Below, piece after piece: positions 1-9,559 of a DNA stretch of 64,000 bases; the first letter of the stretch is position 1; every line of letters begins with the position of its first letter. The position numbers were made by a program, and so were the translations under genes. The stretch is from Marivita sp051859345. GTDB lineage: Bacteria; Pseudomonadota; Alphaproteobacteria; Rhodobacterales; Rhodobacteraceae. The notes below the pieces were generated by a model. It worked only from the letters and a program-made list of their open reading frames with translations. It was not told the origin of the DNA and searched no databases. The DNA lies in the NCBI RefSeq assembly GCF_051859345.1, contig NZ_JBHYFV010000002.1, positions 1 through 64,000 on the forward strand. Direction: 5' to 3'.

Positions 1-41
1 ATATCGGCCAAAATCGCAGCAATAAACGGGACAGTTGACCG

Positions 42-1235
42 ATGAACATCCACGAGTATCAGGCGAAAGCACTGCTACGCAGCTACGGCGCCCCGGTGTC
101 GGACGGCCGCGTGGTCCTCAAGGCCGAAGAGGCCAAGACCAAAGCAGGCGAAATGGACGGCCCGCTCTGGGTGGTCAAGGCGCAGATCCACGCAGGCGGT
201 CGCGGCAAGGGCACGTTCAAGGAAGAAAGCGCGGGCGAAGCAGGCGGTGTGCGCCTGACCAAGTCGGTGGAAGAAGCCGCCGAAGAAGCCAAGAAGATGC
301 TGGGCCGCACCCTTGTGACCAAGCAGACAGGCGATGCCGGCAAGCAGGTCAACCGCATCTACATCGAAGACGGCTCGGGAATTGAGACCGAGATGTATCT
401 CGCGATACTGGTGGATCGCCAGACATCCCGCGTTTCGTTTGTCGCTTCCACCGAAGGCGGCATGGACATCGAGGAAGTCGCCGAGAATACGCCTGACAAG
501 ATCCTGTCCTTCAGCGTTGATCCCGCCACCGGCTACCAGCCCTTCCACGGCCGCCGCATCGCGTTCAACCTTGGCCTTGAGGGCAAACAGGTTAAGCAAT
601 GCGTCACGCTCATGGGTACGCTCTACAAGATGTTCGTCGAAAACGACATGGAGATGCTGGAAATCAACCCGCTGATCGTCACCGACGCGGGCGACCTTAA
701 ATGCCTCGACGCCAAGATGAGTTTCGACGGCAACGCGATCTACCGCCATCCCGACATCGCGGAACTGCGCGACACCACCGAAGAAGACCCGAAAGAGCTT
801 GAGGCGTCCAAGTACGACCTCAACTACATCGCTCTGGACGGTGAGATCGGCTGCATGGTGAACGGCGCGGGCCTTGCCATGGCGACCATGGACATCATCA
901 AGCTTTACGGCGCTGAGCCTGCCAACTTCCTCGACGTGGGCGGTGGTGCGACCAAGGAGAAGGTCACTGAGGCGTTCAAGATCATCACCTCCGACCCGCA
1001 GGTCAAAGGCATTCTGGTCAACATCTTCGGCGGCATCATGCGCTGCGACGTGATCGCGGAAGGCGTGATCGCGGCGGTGAAAGAGGTCGGCCTCAAGGTG
1101 CCGCTGGTGGTGCGTCTCGAAGGCACAAATGTCGAAAAGGGCAAGGAGATCATCCAGAACTCCGGCCTCGACGTGATCGCCGCCGACGACCTCAAGGATG
1201 GCGCCCAGAAGATCGTGAAAGCGGTTAAAGGATAA
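42..1235 (+). CDS. sucC: Succinyl-CoA synthetase (ADP-forming) beta subunit
   Basis: Beta subunit of succinyl-CoA ligase, the TCA cycle step that makes ATP from succinyl-CoA in the cytoplasm; partner is SucD, encoded next. The 397 residues are close to the usual ~390. The protein opens with the family signature MNIHEYQAKALL, followed by an ATP-grasp half (about residues 1-235) and a CoA-ligase half (about 260-390) containing GGIMRCDVIAEGV. The start is the ATG at 42. Only 41 bases precede it, so any upstream gene and the operon promoter lie outside the window. The 80-base gap to sucD is almost filled by an inverted repeat. Confidence 0.97.
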   Translation: MNIHEYQAKALLRSYGAPVSDGRVVLKAEEAKTKAGEMDGPLWVVKAQIHAGGRGKGTFKEESAGEAGGVRLTKSVEEAAEEAKKMLGRTLVTKQTGDAGKQVNRIYIEDGSGIETEMYLAILVDRQTSRVSFVASTEGGMDIEEVAENTPDKILSFSVDPATGYQPFHGRRIAFNLGLEGKQVKQCVTLMGTLYKMFVENDMEMLEINPLIVTDAGDLKCLDAKMSFDGNAIYRHPDIAELRDTTEEDPKELEASKYDLNYIALDGEIGCMVNGAGLAMATMDIIKLYGAEPANFLDVGGGATKEKVTEAFKIITSDPQVKGILVNIFGGIMRCDVIAEGVIAAVKEVGLKVPLVVRLEGTNVEKGKEIIQNSGLDVIAADDLKDGAQKIVKAVKG

Positions 1236-1238
1236 TTC

Positions 1239-1300
1239 GTAGGGTGCGTGATTTCACGCACCTTCCCGGAATGATCGGTGCGTGAAATCACGCACCCTAC
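1239..1300. repeat. Paired GTAGGGTGCGTG-type inverted repeat in the sucC-sucD gap
   Basis: Two 24-base units (1239-1262 and 1277-1300) are exact reverse complements of each other across a 14-base spacer. Each unit is itself a hairpin with a GGTGCGTGA arm, flanked by GTAGGG or its complement. The unit order is outward (GTAGGG first, CCCTAC last). A related pair with the opposite relative orientation lies at 7259-7312, which marks this as a dispersed REP-like repeat. It starts 4 bases after the sucC stop and would be transcribed inside the operon. An effect on sucD expression or mRNA stability is inference. Confidence 0.85.
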
Positions 1301-1315
1301 TCAGGAGAACGCCAC

Positions 1316-2200
1316 ATGGCAGTCCTCATCGACGAAAACACCAAAGTGATCTGTCAGGGCCTTACCGGCTCGCAGGGCACGTTCCACACCGAACAGGCCA
1401 TCGCCTATGGCACCAAGATGGTCGGCGGCGTGACACCGGGCAAGGGCGGGATGACGCATCTTGACCTCCCGGTCTTCAACTCGGTCCACGAGGCCAAGCA
1501 CCAAACCGGCGCAAACGCCTCCGTGATCTATGTCCCACCCCCCTTCGCTGCCGACTCGATCCTCGAAGCGATCGACGCCGAAATGGAAGTGATCGTCTGC
1601 ATCACCGAAGGTATCCCGGTGCTCGACATGATGAAGGTCAAGCGCGCGCTGGAAACCTCCAAGTCGCGCCTCATTGGCCCGAATTGTCCCGGTGTCATCA
1701 CACCCGACGCCTGCAAGATCGGCATCATGCCCGGCCACATCCACCGTCGCGGCAGCGTCGGCGTCGTGTCCCGTTCCGGCACGCTGACCTACGAAGCGGT
1801 CAAGCAGACCACCGATGTGGGTCTGGGCCAGTCCACCTGCGTCGGCATCGGCGGCGACCCGATCAAGGGCACCGAGCATATCGACGTGCTGGAATGGTTC
1901 CTTGCCGATGACGAGACCGAGAGCATCATCATGATCGGTGAGATCGGTGGCTCTGCCGAGGAAGAAGCGGCGCAGTTCCTGGCCGATGAAAAGAAGAAAG
2001 GCCGCTGGAAGCCGACTGCCGGTTTCATCGCAGGCCGCACCGCCCCTCCGGGCCGCCGCATGGGCCACGCCGGTGCGATTGTCGCCGGTGGCAAAGGTGG
2101 TGCCGACGACAAGATCGAAGCGATGAAATCCGCTGGCATCGTCGTCGCCGAAAGTCCCGCCGGACTTGGCGAAGCCGTGCTTGAAGCGATCAAGGGTTAA
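1316..2200 (+). CDS. sucD: Succinyl-CoA synthetase (ADP-forming) alpha subunit
   Basis: Alpha subunit of succinyl-CoA ligase; it binds CoA and carries the phospho-histidine intermediate. The 294 residues match the family. Visible features are the N-terminal Rossmann-type CoA-binding domain (about 1-125), GPNCPGVITP at 121-130, and the active-site His251 in RRMGHAGAIVAGGKGGADDK. The ATG at 1316 follows a CAGGAG ribosome site. It is the second gene of the suc operon, after the repeat at 1239-1300. Confidence 0.97.
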   Translation: MAVLIDENTKVICQGLTGSQGTFHTEQAIAYGTKMVGGVTPGKGGMTHLDLPVFNSVHEAKHQTGANASVIYVPPPFAADSILEAIDAEMEVIVCITEGIPVLDMMKVKRALETSKSRLIGPNCPGVITPDACKIGIMPGHIHRRGSVGVVSRSGTLTYEAVKQTTDVGLGQSTCVGIGGDPIKGTEHIDVLEWFLADDETESIIMIGEIGGSAEEEAAQFLADEKKKGRWKPTAGFIAGRTAPPGRRMGHAGAIVAGGKGGADDKIEAMKSAGIVVAESPAGLGEAVLEAIKG

Positions 2201-2207
2201 AGACGAG

Positions 2208-2226
2208 GCCGGGCATCAAGCCCGGC
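2208..2226 (+). other. Intercistronic stem-loop after sucD
   Basis: GCCGGGC, ATCAA loop, GCCCGGC: a 7-bp perfect GC stem directly after the sucD stop and 28 bases before the DUF805 start. No T-run follows, so it is not a classic intrinsic terminator. It is more likely an mRNA 3'-end stabiliser or processing element inside the operon (inference). Confidence 0.55.
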
Positions 2227-2253
2227 TCAACCACACCAAGGGAGGCTACAGAT

Positions 2254-2718
2254 ATGACGATGGATTTCCAGACAGCCGTTCGCACCTGTCTCATGCAAAA
2301 ATACGCCAGCTTTCAGGGCCGCGCGTCGCGCTCTGAATATTGGTGGTTCTTTCTCGCCTTCCTGATCGGCGCGGTCGTCACCCAGCTTATCTGGTGGGGG
2401 CTTTATATCGTGTACGCCCTTGCACTGCTCAGTCCAATGATTGGTGCAGGCTTCCGGCGCTTGCAGGATACCGGGCGTCCGGGATGGTATATCGTCATTC
2501 CCTTCGGTCTTGGCCTTCTGACCACACTGTTCGCCCCCGACATGCCGGACCCCGACGCGATGGCGACCGGGCAGATGCCCAACATGGGCAACATGGCGCT
2601 TTTCTCGATTCTCGGCTTTGTGCAGTTGATCGTCAGCCTGTTGTTCCTGTGGTGGCTGACGCGCCCGTCACAGCCAGAGACCAACGCCTACGGGCCTCCG
2701 CCCACCCAACACTCCTGA
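2254..2718 (+). CDS. DUF805 family membrane protein
   Basis: Small inner-membrane protein of unknown function, 154 residues. The DUF805 hallmarks are visible: GRASRSEYWWF at 22-32 before the first membrane segment (about 31-50), and RRLQDTGRPGWY at 68-79 between hydrophobic stretches. Further membrane segments lie at about 52-68, 79-94 and 115-136. The ATG at 2254 has a GGGAGG ribosome site. It is wedged between sucD and sucA with short gaps and is probably co-transcribed, but the family gives no evidence that it acts in the TCA cycle. Confidence 0.85.
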   Translation: MTMDFQTAVRTCLMQKYASFQGRASRSEYWWFFLAFLIGAVVTQLIWWGLYIVYALALLSPMIGAGFRRLQDTGRPGWYIVIPFGLGLLTTLFAPDMPDPDAMATGQMPNMGNMALFSILGFVQLIVSLLFLWWLTRPSQPETNAYGPPPTQHS

Positions 2719-2751
2719 TTCCGCTCGCCCCCAGAAACCCAAGGTGACGTC

Positions 2752-5718
2752 ATGACCGACCAGAGCCCCAACGATCTTTTCCACGCTTCCAGCTTCATGC
2801 AGGGGCACAACGCGGCGTATCTTGAACAGATGTACGCCCGATACGCCAATGACCCCAACGCGGTCGATGAGTCCTGGCAGGCGTTCTTCCGGCAACTGGG
2901 CGATGACGACATCAGCGTCAAGAAAGAGGCGACCGGCCCAAGCTGGGCGCGCGCCGACTGGCCGCCACAGCCAAACGATGACCTGACAGCCGCGCTGGAT
3001 GGTCAATGGCCCGTGGCCCCGGTCGAGGCCAAGGCCGCCGGCGACAAGATCAAGGCCAAGGCGCAGGAAAAGGGCGTCGAGGTCACCGACGACGCGATCC
3101 AGCGCGCCGTGCTCGACAGCATTCGCGCGCTGATGATCATCCGCGCCTACCGGATCCGGGGCCACCTTGCCGCCGATCTCGACCCGCTGGGCATGCGCGA
3201 ACAGACCTCCCATCCGGAACTGGACCCGAAATCCTATGGGTTCACCGAATCCGACATGGACCGCCCGATCTTCATCGACAACGTTCTGGGCCTCCAGATC
3301 GCGTCCATGCGCGAGATCCTCGACATCGTGCGCCGCACCTATTGCGGCACCTTCGCGCTTCAGTACATGCACATCTCGGACCCCGAACAGTCCGCGTGGC
3401 TCAAGGAACGGATCGAAGGCTACGGCAAGGAAGTTGCCTTCACCCGCGAAGGCCGCAAGGCGATCCTGAACAAGATGGTCGAGGCCGAAGGCTTTGAAAA
3501 GTTCTTGCATGTCAAGTACATGGGCACCAAGCGCTTTGGTCTGGATGGCGGAGAAAGCCTGATCCCCGCGATGGAACAGATCATCAAGCGCGGTGGCAAC
3601 CTGGGCGTGCAGGAAATCGTCATCGGCATGCCGCACCGGGGTCGCTTGTCGGTTCTGGCCAACGTGATGCAGAAACCCTATCGCGCGATCTTCAACGAAT
3701 TCCAGGGCGGTAGTTTCAAACCCGACGAAGTCGACGGCTCGGGCGATGTGAAATACCACCTTGGCGCGTCCAGTGACCGCGAGTTCGACAAAAACACCGT
3801 TCACCTGTCGCTGACAGCCAACCCATCGCACCTCGAAGCGGTGAACCCGGTTGTGCTGGGCAAGGTGCGCGCCAAGCAGGACCAGATGGGCGACACCGAG
3901 CGCCGTCAGGTCATGCCCATCCTGCTCCACGGCGACGCGGCCTTTGCCGGTCAGGGTGTGGTTGCGGAATGTTTCGCCCTCTCGGGCCTGCGTGGCCACA
4001 AGGCTGGCGGCACCATGCATATCGTGGTGAACAACCAGATCGGCTTTACCACCGCGCCGCACTTCTCGCGGTCGTCACCCTACCCGACGGACAACGCGCT
4101 TGTGGTCGAGGCTCCGATCTTCCACGTCAATGGCGACGACCCCGAAGCGGTGGTCCACGCTGCCAAGGTGGCAACCGAGTTCCGTCAGAAATTCGGCAAG
4201 GACGTCGTGGTGGACATCTTCTGCTATCGCCGATTTGGTCACAACGAGGGCGATGAACCGATGTTCACCAACCCGTTGATGTACAAGAAGATCAAACAGC
4301 AGAAGACCACGCTCTCGCTTTACACTGAACGTCTGGTCAAGGACGGCCTGATCCCCGAAGGCGAAATCGAGGATATGAAGGCGGCGTTCCAAAGCCACCT
4401 GAACGAGGAATTCGAGGCCGGGAAGACCTACAAGCCCAACAAGGCCGATTGGCTGGATGGCCGCTGGTCACATCTGGACCGTCAGAAGCAGGGCAAGTAC
4501 CAGCGCGGCAAGACCTCGATCACGCCCGAAACACTGGCCGAGATCGGAACCGCGCTGACCTCGCCTCCGGACACGTTCGCGCTGCACAAGACCATCACCC
4601 GGTTGCTTGAAACGCGCAAAGAGATGTTCGAAACCGGCAAAGGCTTTGATTGGGCGACAGCGGAATCCCTGGCGTTCGGATCGCTTCTTACCGAAGGCTA
4701 CCCGGTGCGTCTGTCCGGTCAGGACAGCACACGCGGCACGTTCAGCCAACGGCATTCCGGCCTGATCAATCAGGACACCGAAGAACGCTACTACCCGCTC
4801 AACCATATCCGAGAAGGCCAGTCGCGCTACGAGGTGATCGATTCCGCCTTGTCGGAATACGCAGTGCTTGGCTTTGAATACGGCTACTCGCTGGCGGAAC
4901 CGAACGCACTGACCCTATGGGAAGCCCAGTTCGGCGATTTCGCCAATGGCGCGCAGATCATGTTCGACCAGTTCGTGAGCTCGGGCGAAAGCAAATGGCT
5001 GCGGATGTCCGGTCTTGTCTGCCTGCTGCCGCACGGGTTCGAAGGTCAGGGGCCGGAACACTCTTCCGCGCGTCTGGAACGCTTTCTGCAAATGTGCGGT
5101 CAGGACAACTGGATCGTTGCCAATTGTTCGACCCCGGCCAACTATTTCCACATCCTGCGCCGTCAGCTGCACCGGTCGTTCCGCAAACCGTTGATCCTGA
5201 TGACACCCAAATCGCTGCTGCGGCACAAGATGGCAGTGTCGAAGGCCGACGAGTTCACAACCGGGTCAAGCTTCCACCGCGTTCTGTGGGACGATGCGCA
5301 ATATGGCAACTCGGACACCAAACTCGTCGCCGATGACAAGATCAAACGCGTCGTGATGTGTTCGGGCAAAGTCTACTTCGACCTGCTTGAAGAACGCGAT
5401 GCGCGCGGCATTGACGATGTCTACATCCTGCGCTTCGAACAGTTCTACCCGTTCCCCGCCATCTCTGCCGTCAAGGAACTGGAACGCTTCCCGCAGGCCG
5501 AGATGATCTGGTGTCAGGAAGAACCCAAGAACCAGGGCGGATGGACCTTTATGGAACCGAACCTTGAATGGGTCCTGGGACGCATCGGCGCCAAGAACGC
5601 GCGTCCGAAATATGTAGGCCGCGCCACGTCCGCCTCACCGGCGACCGGTCTGGCCAGCCAACACAAAGCACAGCAAGCAGCACTCGTTGACGAAGCGCTG
5701 ACGATCGAAGGGAACTAA
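2752..5718 (+). CDS. sucA: 2-oxoglutarate dehydrogenase E1 component
   Basis: Thiamine-diphosphate-dependent decarboxylase of the 2-oxoglutarate dehydrogenase complex; it decarboxylates 2-oxoglutarate and passes the succinyl group to the lipoyl arm of SucB. The 988-residue length is typical for OdhA/SucA. The N-terminal E2-binding segment (MTDQSPNDLFHASSFMQGHN) is present. It is followed by the thiamine-diphosphate domain (about 210-560, with GMPHRGRLSVL and HGDAAFAGQGVVAE), then the transketolase-like pyrimidine-binding domain (about 640-835, with QDSTRGTFSQRH) and the C-terminal domain. The ATG is at 2752, and the stop lies 3 bases before sucB. Confidence 0.97.
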   Translation: MTDQSPNDLFHASSFMQGHNAAYLEQMYARYANDPNAVDESWQAFFRQLGDDDISVKKEATGPSWARADWPPQPNDDLTAALDGQWPVAPVEAKAAGDKIKAKAQEKGVEVTDDAIQRAVLDSIRALMIIRAYRIRGHLAADLDPLGMREQTSHPELDPKSYGFTESDMDRPIFIDNVLGLQIASMREILDIVRRTYCGTFALQYMHISDPEQSAWLKERIEGYGKEVAFTREGRKAILNKMVEAEGFEKFLHVKYMGTKRFGLDGGESLIPAMEQIIKRGGNLGVQEIVIGMPHRGRLSVLANVMQKPYRAIFNEFQGGSFKPDEVDGSGDVKYHLGASSDREFDKNTVHLSLTANPSHLEAVNPVVLGKVRAKQDQMGDTERRQVMPILLHGDAAFAGQGVVAECFALSGLRGHKAGGTMHIVVNNQIGFTTAPHFSRSSPYPTDNALVVEAPIFHVNGDDPEAVVHAAKVATEFRQKFGKDVVVDIFCYRRFGHNEGDEPMFTNPLMYKKIKQQKTTLSLYTERLVKDGLIPEGEIEDMKAAFQSHLNEEFEAGKTYKPNKADWLDGRWSHLDRQKQGKYQRGKTSITPETLAEIGTALTSPPDTFALHKTITRLLETRKEMFETGKGFDWATAESLAFGSLLTEGYPVRLSGQDSTRGTFSQRHSGLINQDTEERYYPLNHIREGQSRYEVIDSALSEYAVLGFEYGYSLAEPNALTLWEAQFGDFANGAQIMFDQFVSSGESKWLRMSGLVCLLPHGFEGQGPEHSSARLERFLQMCGQDNWIVANCSTPANYFHILRRQLHRSFRKPLILMTPKSLLRHKMAVSKADEFTTGSSFHRVLWDDAQYGNSDTKLVADDKIKRVVMCSGKVYFDLLEERDARGIDDVYILRFEQFYPFPAISAVKELERFPQAEMIWCQEEPKNQGGWTFMEPNLEWVLGRIGAKNARPKYVGRATSASPATGLASQHKAQQAALVDEALTIEGN

Positions 5719-5721
5719 AAC

Positions 5722-7254
5722 ATGACCACCGAAGTGCGCGTGCCCACCCTGGGCGAATCCGTGACAGAGGCAACGGTTGCCACATGGTTCAAGAAACCGG
5801 GCGACAGCGTTGCAATGGATGAAATGCTGTGCGAACTGGAAACCGACAAGGTGACGGTCGAAGTGCCGTCACCCGCGGAAGGCAAGCTGGCCGATATCGT
5901 GGCGAACGAAGGCGATACGGTGGGTGTCGATGCGCTTCTGGCCAATATCGCCGAGGCCGGTGAGGCAGGCGCGACCACCCCCGAAAAACGCCCCTCGGAA
6001 GAGGCGAAACCCGCGCCGAAAGCGGCCTCGGATGACAGCGGATCGGCGATTGACGTGATGGTGCCGACGCTGGGTGAATCCGTGTCCGAAGCCACCGTTT
6101 CGACCTGGTTCAAAAAGGTTGGTGACACCGTCGCGCAGGACGAAATGCTCTGCGAACTGGAAACCGACAAGGTGTCTGTCGAAGTTCCCGCACCTGCCGC
6201 CGGTGTTCTGTCCGAAATCATCGCCGCAGAAGGCAGCACCGTTGCAGCCGGTGGCAAGCTTGGGGTGATCGGCGGCAGCGCAGGTGCCGCTGCCTCGGCC
6301 AGCGCGCAGGAAACCGCTCCGGCCCCTGCCGCACAACCTGCCAGCTCGGGCAATGCAGATGTGGAACACGCACCATCCGCCAAGAAAGCGATGGCCGAAG
6401 CCGGGATTTCCAGCGATCAGGTGCAGGGCTCTGGCCGCGATGGGCGCATCATGAAAGACGATGTCGCCAAGGCGGTCGCCGCCGCGTCAAGCGCTCCGCA
6501 GGCACAGGCGGCGGCCCCCGCCGCCCCCCGCGCACCCGTCAGCGCCGATGACGCCTCGCGCGAGGAACGGGTCAAGATGACCCGCCTGCGCCAGACCATC
6601 GCGCGCCGCCTCAAGGACGCCCAAAACGCCGCCGCGATCCTGACCACCTATAACGAGGTGGACATGACCGAAACGATGGCGCTGCGCAGCGAATACAAGG
6701 ATCTCTTCGAGAAGAAACACGGCGTGCGCCTTGGCTTCATGTCCTTCTTCACCAAGGCCTGCTGCCACGCGCTGAAAGAAGTGCCCGAGGTCAATGCCGA
6801 GATCGACGGCACCGACATCGTCTACAAGAACTTCGTCCACATGGGCGTCGCCGCGGGCACCCCGCAGGGTCTGGTGGTTCCGGTGATCCGCGATGCCGAC
6901 CAGATGAGCTTTGCCGAGATCGAAAAGGCCATCGCCGAGAAAGGCCGCCGCGCCCGGGATGGCAAGCTGTCGATGGCGGAAATGCAGGGCGGCACCTTCA
7001 CCATCTCGAACGGCGGCGTCTACGGCTCTCTGATGTCCTCGCCGATCCTCAACCCGCCGCAATCGGGTATCCTCGGCATGCACAAGATCCAGGACCGCCC
7101 GATGGTCATCAACGGCGAGATCAAGATCCGCCCGATGATGTACCTCGCGCTGTCCTATGATCACCGCATCGTCGACGGCAAAGGAGCTGTGACGTTCCTC
7201 GTGCGAGTGAAAGAGGCGCTGGAAGACCCGCGTCGGTTGTTGATGGATTTGTAA
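5722..7254 (+). CDS. sucB: 2-oxoglutarate dehydrogenase E2, dihydrolipoyl succinyltransferase (two lipoyl domains)
   Basis: Core transferase of the 2-oxoglutarate dehydrogenase complex. The 510 residues are longer than the ~400-residue enterobacterial SucB because two lipoyl domains are present: residues 1-78 (lipoyl Lys43 in LETDKVTVE) and about 110-185 (Lys150 in LETDKVSVE). They are joined by Ala/Pro-rich linkers. Next come a peripheral-subunit-binding domain (about 215-251) and the catalytic domain (about 280-510) with His481 and Asp485 in SYDHRIVDG. The gene starts 3 bases after the sucA stop. A repeat pair follows the gene. Confidence 0.96.
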   Translation: MTTEVRVPTLGESVTEATVATWFKKPGDSVAMDEMLCELETDKVTVEVPSPAEGKLADIVANEGDTVGVDALLANIAEAGEAGATTPEKRPSEEAKPAPKAASDDSGSAIDVMVPTLGESVSEATVSTWFKKVGDTVAQDEMLCELETDKVSVEVPAPAAGVLSEIIAAEGSTVAAGGKLGVIGGSAGAAASASAQETAPAPAAQPASSGNADVEHAPSAKKAMAEAGISSDQVQGSGRDGRIMKDDVAKAVAAASSAPQAQAAAPAAPRAPVSADDASREERVKMTRLRQTIARRLKDAQNAAAILTTYNEVDMTETMALRSEYKDLFEKKHGVRLGFMSFFTKACCHALKEVPEVNAEIDGTDIVYKNFVHMGVAAGTPQGLVVPVIRDADQMSFAEIEKAIAEKGRRARDGKLSMAEMQGGTFTISNGGVYGSLMSSPILNPPQSGILGMHKIQDRPMVINGEIKIRPMMYLALSYDHRIVDGKGAVTFLVRVKEALEDPRRLLMDL

Positions 7255-7258
7255 GGAC

Positions 7259-7312
7259 GGTGCGTGCCAGCACGCACCCTACGGCCTTGTAGGGTGTGTG
7301 ATCTCACGCACC
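7259..7312. repeat. Second GTAGGGTGCGTG-type repeat pair, after sucB
   Basis: Units at 7259-7282 (ends CACGCACCCTAC) and 7289-7312 (begins GTAGGGTGTGTG) flank a 6-base GGCCTT spacer. Each unit is a hairpin with GTGCGTG-type arms. Compared with the pair at 1239-1300 the two units face the other way, so the CCCTAC/GTAGGG ends meet in the middle. It begins 5 bases after the sucB stop and ends 13 bases before the MAPEG gene start. Confidence 0.85.
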
Positions 7313-7325
7313 AATTGGTGCGCCT

Positions 7326-7715
7326 ATGACCCCCGAACTCACCGCCCTCACCCTCGCCGCGCTGCTGCAAGTCCTGCAACTGGCGCTCTATTCCATTGCC
7401 GGGCAGAAGCAGGCCGGGACCAAGGCCGCACTCAAGCCCCGCGATAGGGCGATCGAACTCACCGGCAAAGCAGGGCGCCTCAAACGCGCCATGGACAACC
7501 ATTTCGAAGGGCTGATCCTCTTCGGCATCGCGGTCATGGTCATCACCTATTCCGGCCAGAATACGGACATGACGGCGCTGGCCGCCGCGCTCTACCTGTT
7601 GGCCCGCGTTCTTTACATCCCCGCCTATGTCTTCGGCTGGGTGCCTTGGCGGTCGCTGATCTGGGCGATTGGTTTCCTGGCCACGCTCTACCTGTTACTG
7701 GCAGCCCTCATGTAG
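7326..7715 (+). CDS. MAPEG family membrane protein
   Basis: 129-residue integral membrane protein of the MAPEG superfamily (membrane-associated eicosanoid/glutathione metabolism). Four hydrophobic segments can be seen (about 5-27, 58-77, 80-100, 105-128). The family motif region RLKRAMDNHFEGLILF lies at about 50-65. The bacterial members' substrate is generally unknown. It sits between sucB and lpd on the same strand and may be co-transcribed. A role in 2-oxoglutarate dehydrogenase function is not supported by anything in the sequence. Confidence 0.85.
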   Translation: MTPELTALTLAALLQVLQLALYSIAGQKQAGTKAALKPRDRAIELTGKAGRLKRAMDNHFEGLILFGIAVMVITYSGQNTDMTALAAALYLLARVLYIPAYVFGWVPWRSLIWAIGFLATLYLLLAALM

Positions 7716-7743
7716 CTTCATCTTGCCCATAAACTCCGGGGGA

Positions 7744-7775
7744 GTCGCCGGAACGGCGACGGGGGCAGCGCCCCC
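7744..7775 (+). other. Tandem GC-rich hairpins before lpd
   Basis: Two adjacent perfect stem-loops: GTCGCCG-GAA-CGGCGAC (7744-7760) and GGGGGC-AGC-GCCCCC (7761-7775). The second is followed by TTCCCC, not a T-run. They lie in the 90-base gap between the MAPEG gene and lpd. A vaguely similar GGGCAGCGCC segment occurs near 53926-53936. They could be a processing or attenuation structure that tunes lpd relative to sucAB (inference). Confidence 0.55.
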
Positions 7776-7805
7776 TTCCCCACCCAATACAAAGGACACC
7801 GCACA

Positions 7806-9194
<1,389 letters not shown>

Positions 9195-9197
9195 ACG

Positions 9198-9315
9198 GAC
9201 ACGCCAAAGCGGGAAGCCTTTTCGAAAAGGCTTCCTTCAAGCGCGTTTCAACGCGCTTGTTCACGCGGTTTGCAAACCACGTCTCAAGGCCGCTTTGATG
9301 GGCCTTTACCGTGTC
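9198..9315. repeat. Multi-hairpin element in the lpd/PPOX convergent junction
   Basis: A folded unit begins 3 bases after the lpd stop. An outer stem GACACG (9198-9203) pairs with CGTGTC (9310-9315), and a second closing stem CAAAGCGG (9205-9212) with CCGCTTTG (9290-9297). Inside are three successive hairpins: a perfect 24-base palindrome at 9212-9235, CAAGCGCGTT-TC-AACGCGCTTG at 9238-9259, and an imperfect one around GGTTTGCAAACC at 9262-9281. A second element with the same plan lies at 29025-29109, also between convergent genes. Possible roles are bidirectional terminator, mRNA 3'-end protection or a dispersed repeat; none is proven. Confidence 0.75.
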
Positions 9316-9559
9316 TGATGATCGAAGCGGCGCCGCCCCTTTCGGGCTGACGGTTCTCTTGAATTCGGGGAAATCCCCGGACCTGTGCCCCTGTTCAGGG
9401 CCTTTGAAACCGGTCTCTCATGGTCGGTGCGTCACCACCGGATAAGAGAAACGTCAATTGGATCGCGGTGTGGGAGTGACCCTGTCCGCTCGTTGCGCAA
9501 CGTGGGGCCAGACTGCCGCGACCGGGTTAAGCATTTGGAAACCGACCGAACGGCGGCGC
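9316..9559. other. Gene-free stretch with further hairpins
   Basis: No convincing coding region is present between the multi-hairpin element and the 3' end of the PPOX gene. I see CGGGG-AAAT-CCCCG (9366-9379), a bulged GCCCCTG/CAGGGC hairpin (9387-9401), a nested CCGGT/ACCGG structure at about 9410-9441 and the palindrome CGTTGCGCAACG (9491-9502). No T-run follows any of them, and I recognise no known RNA family. Confidence 0.4.
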
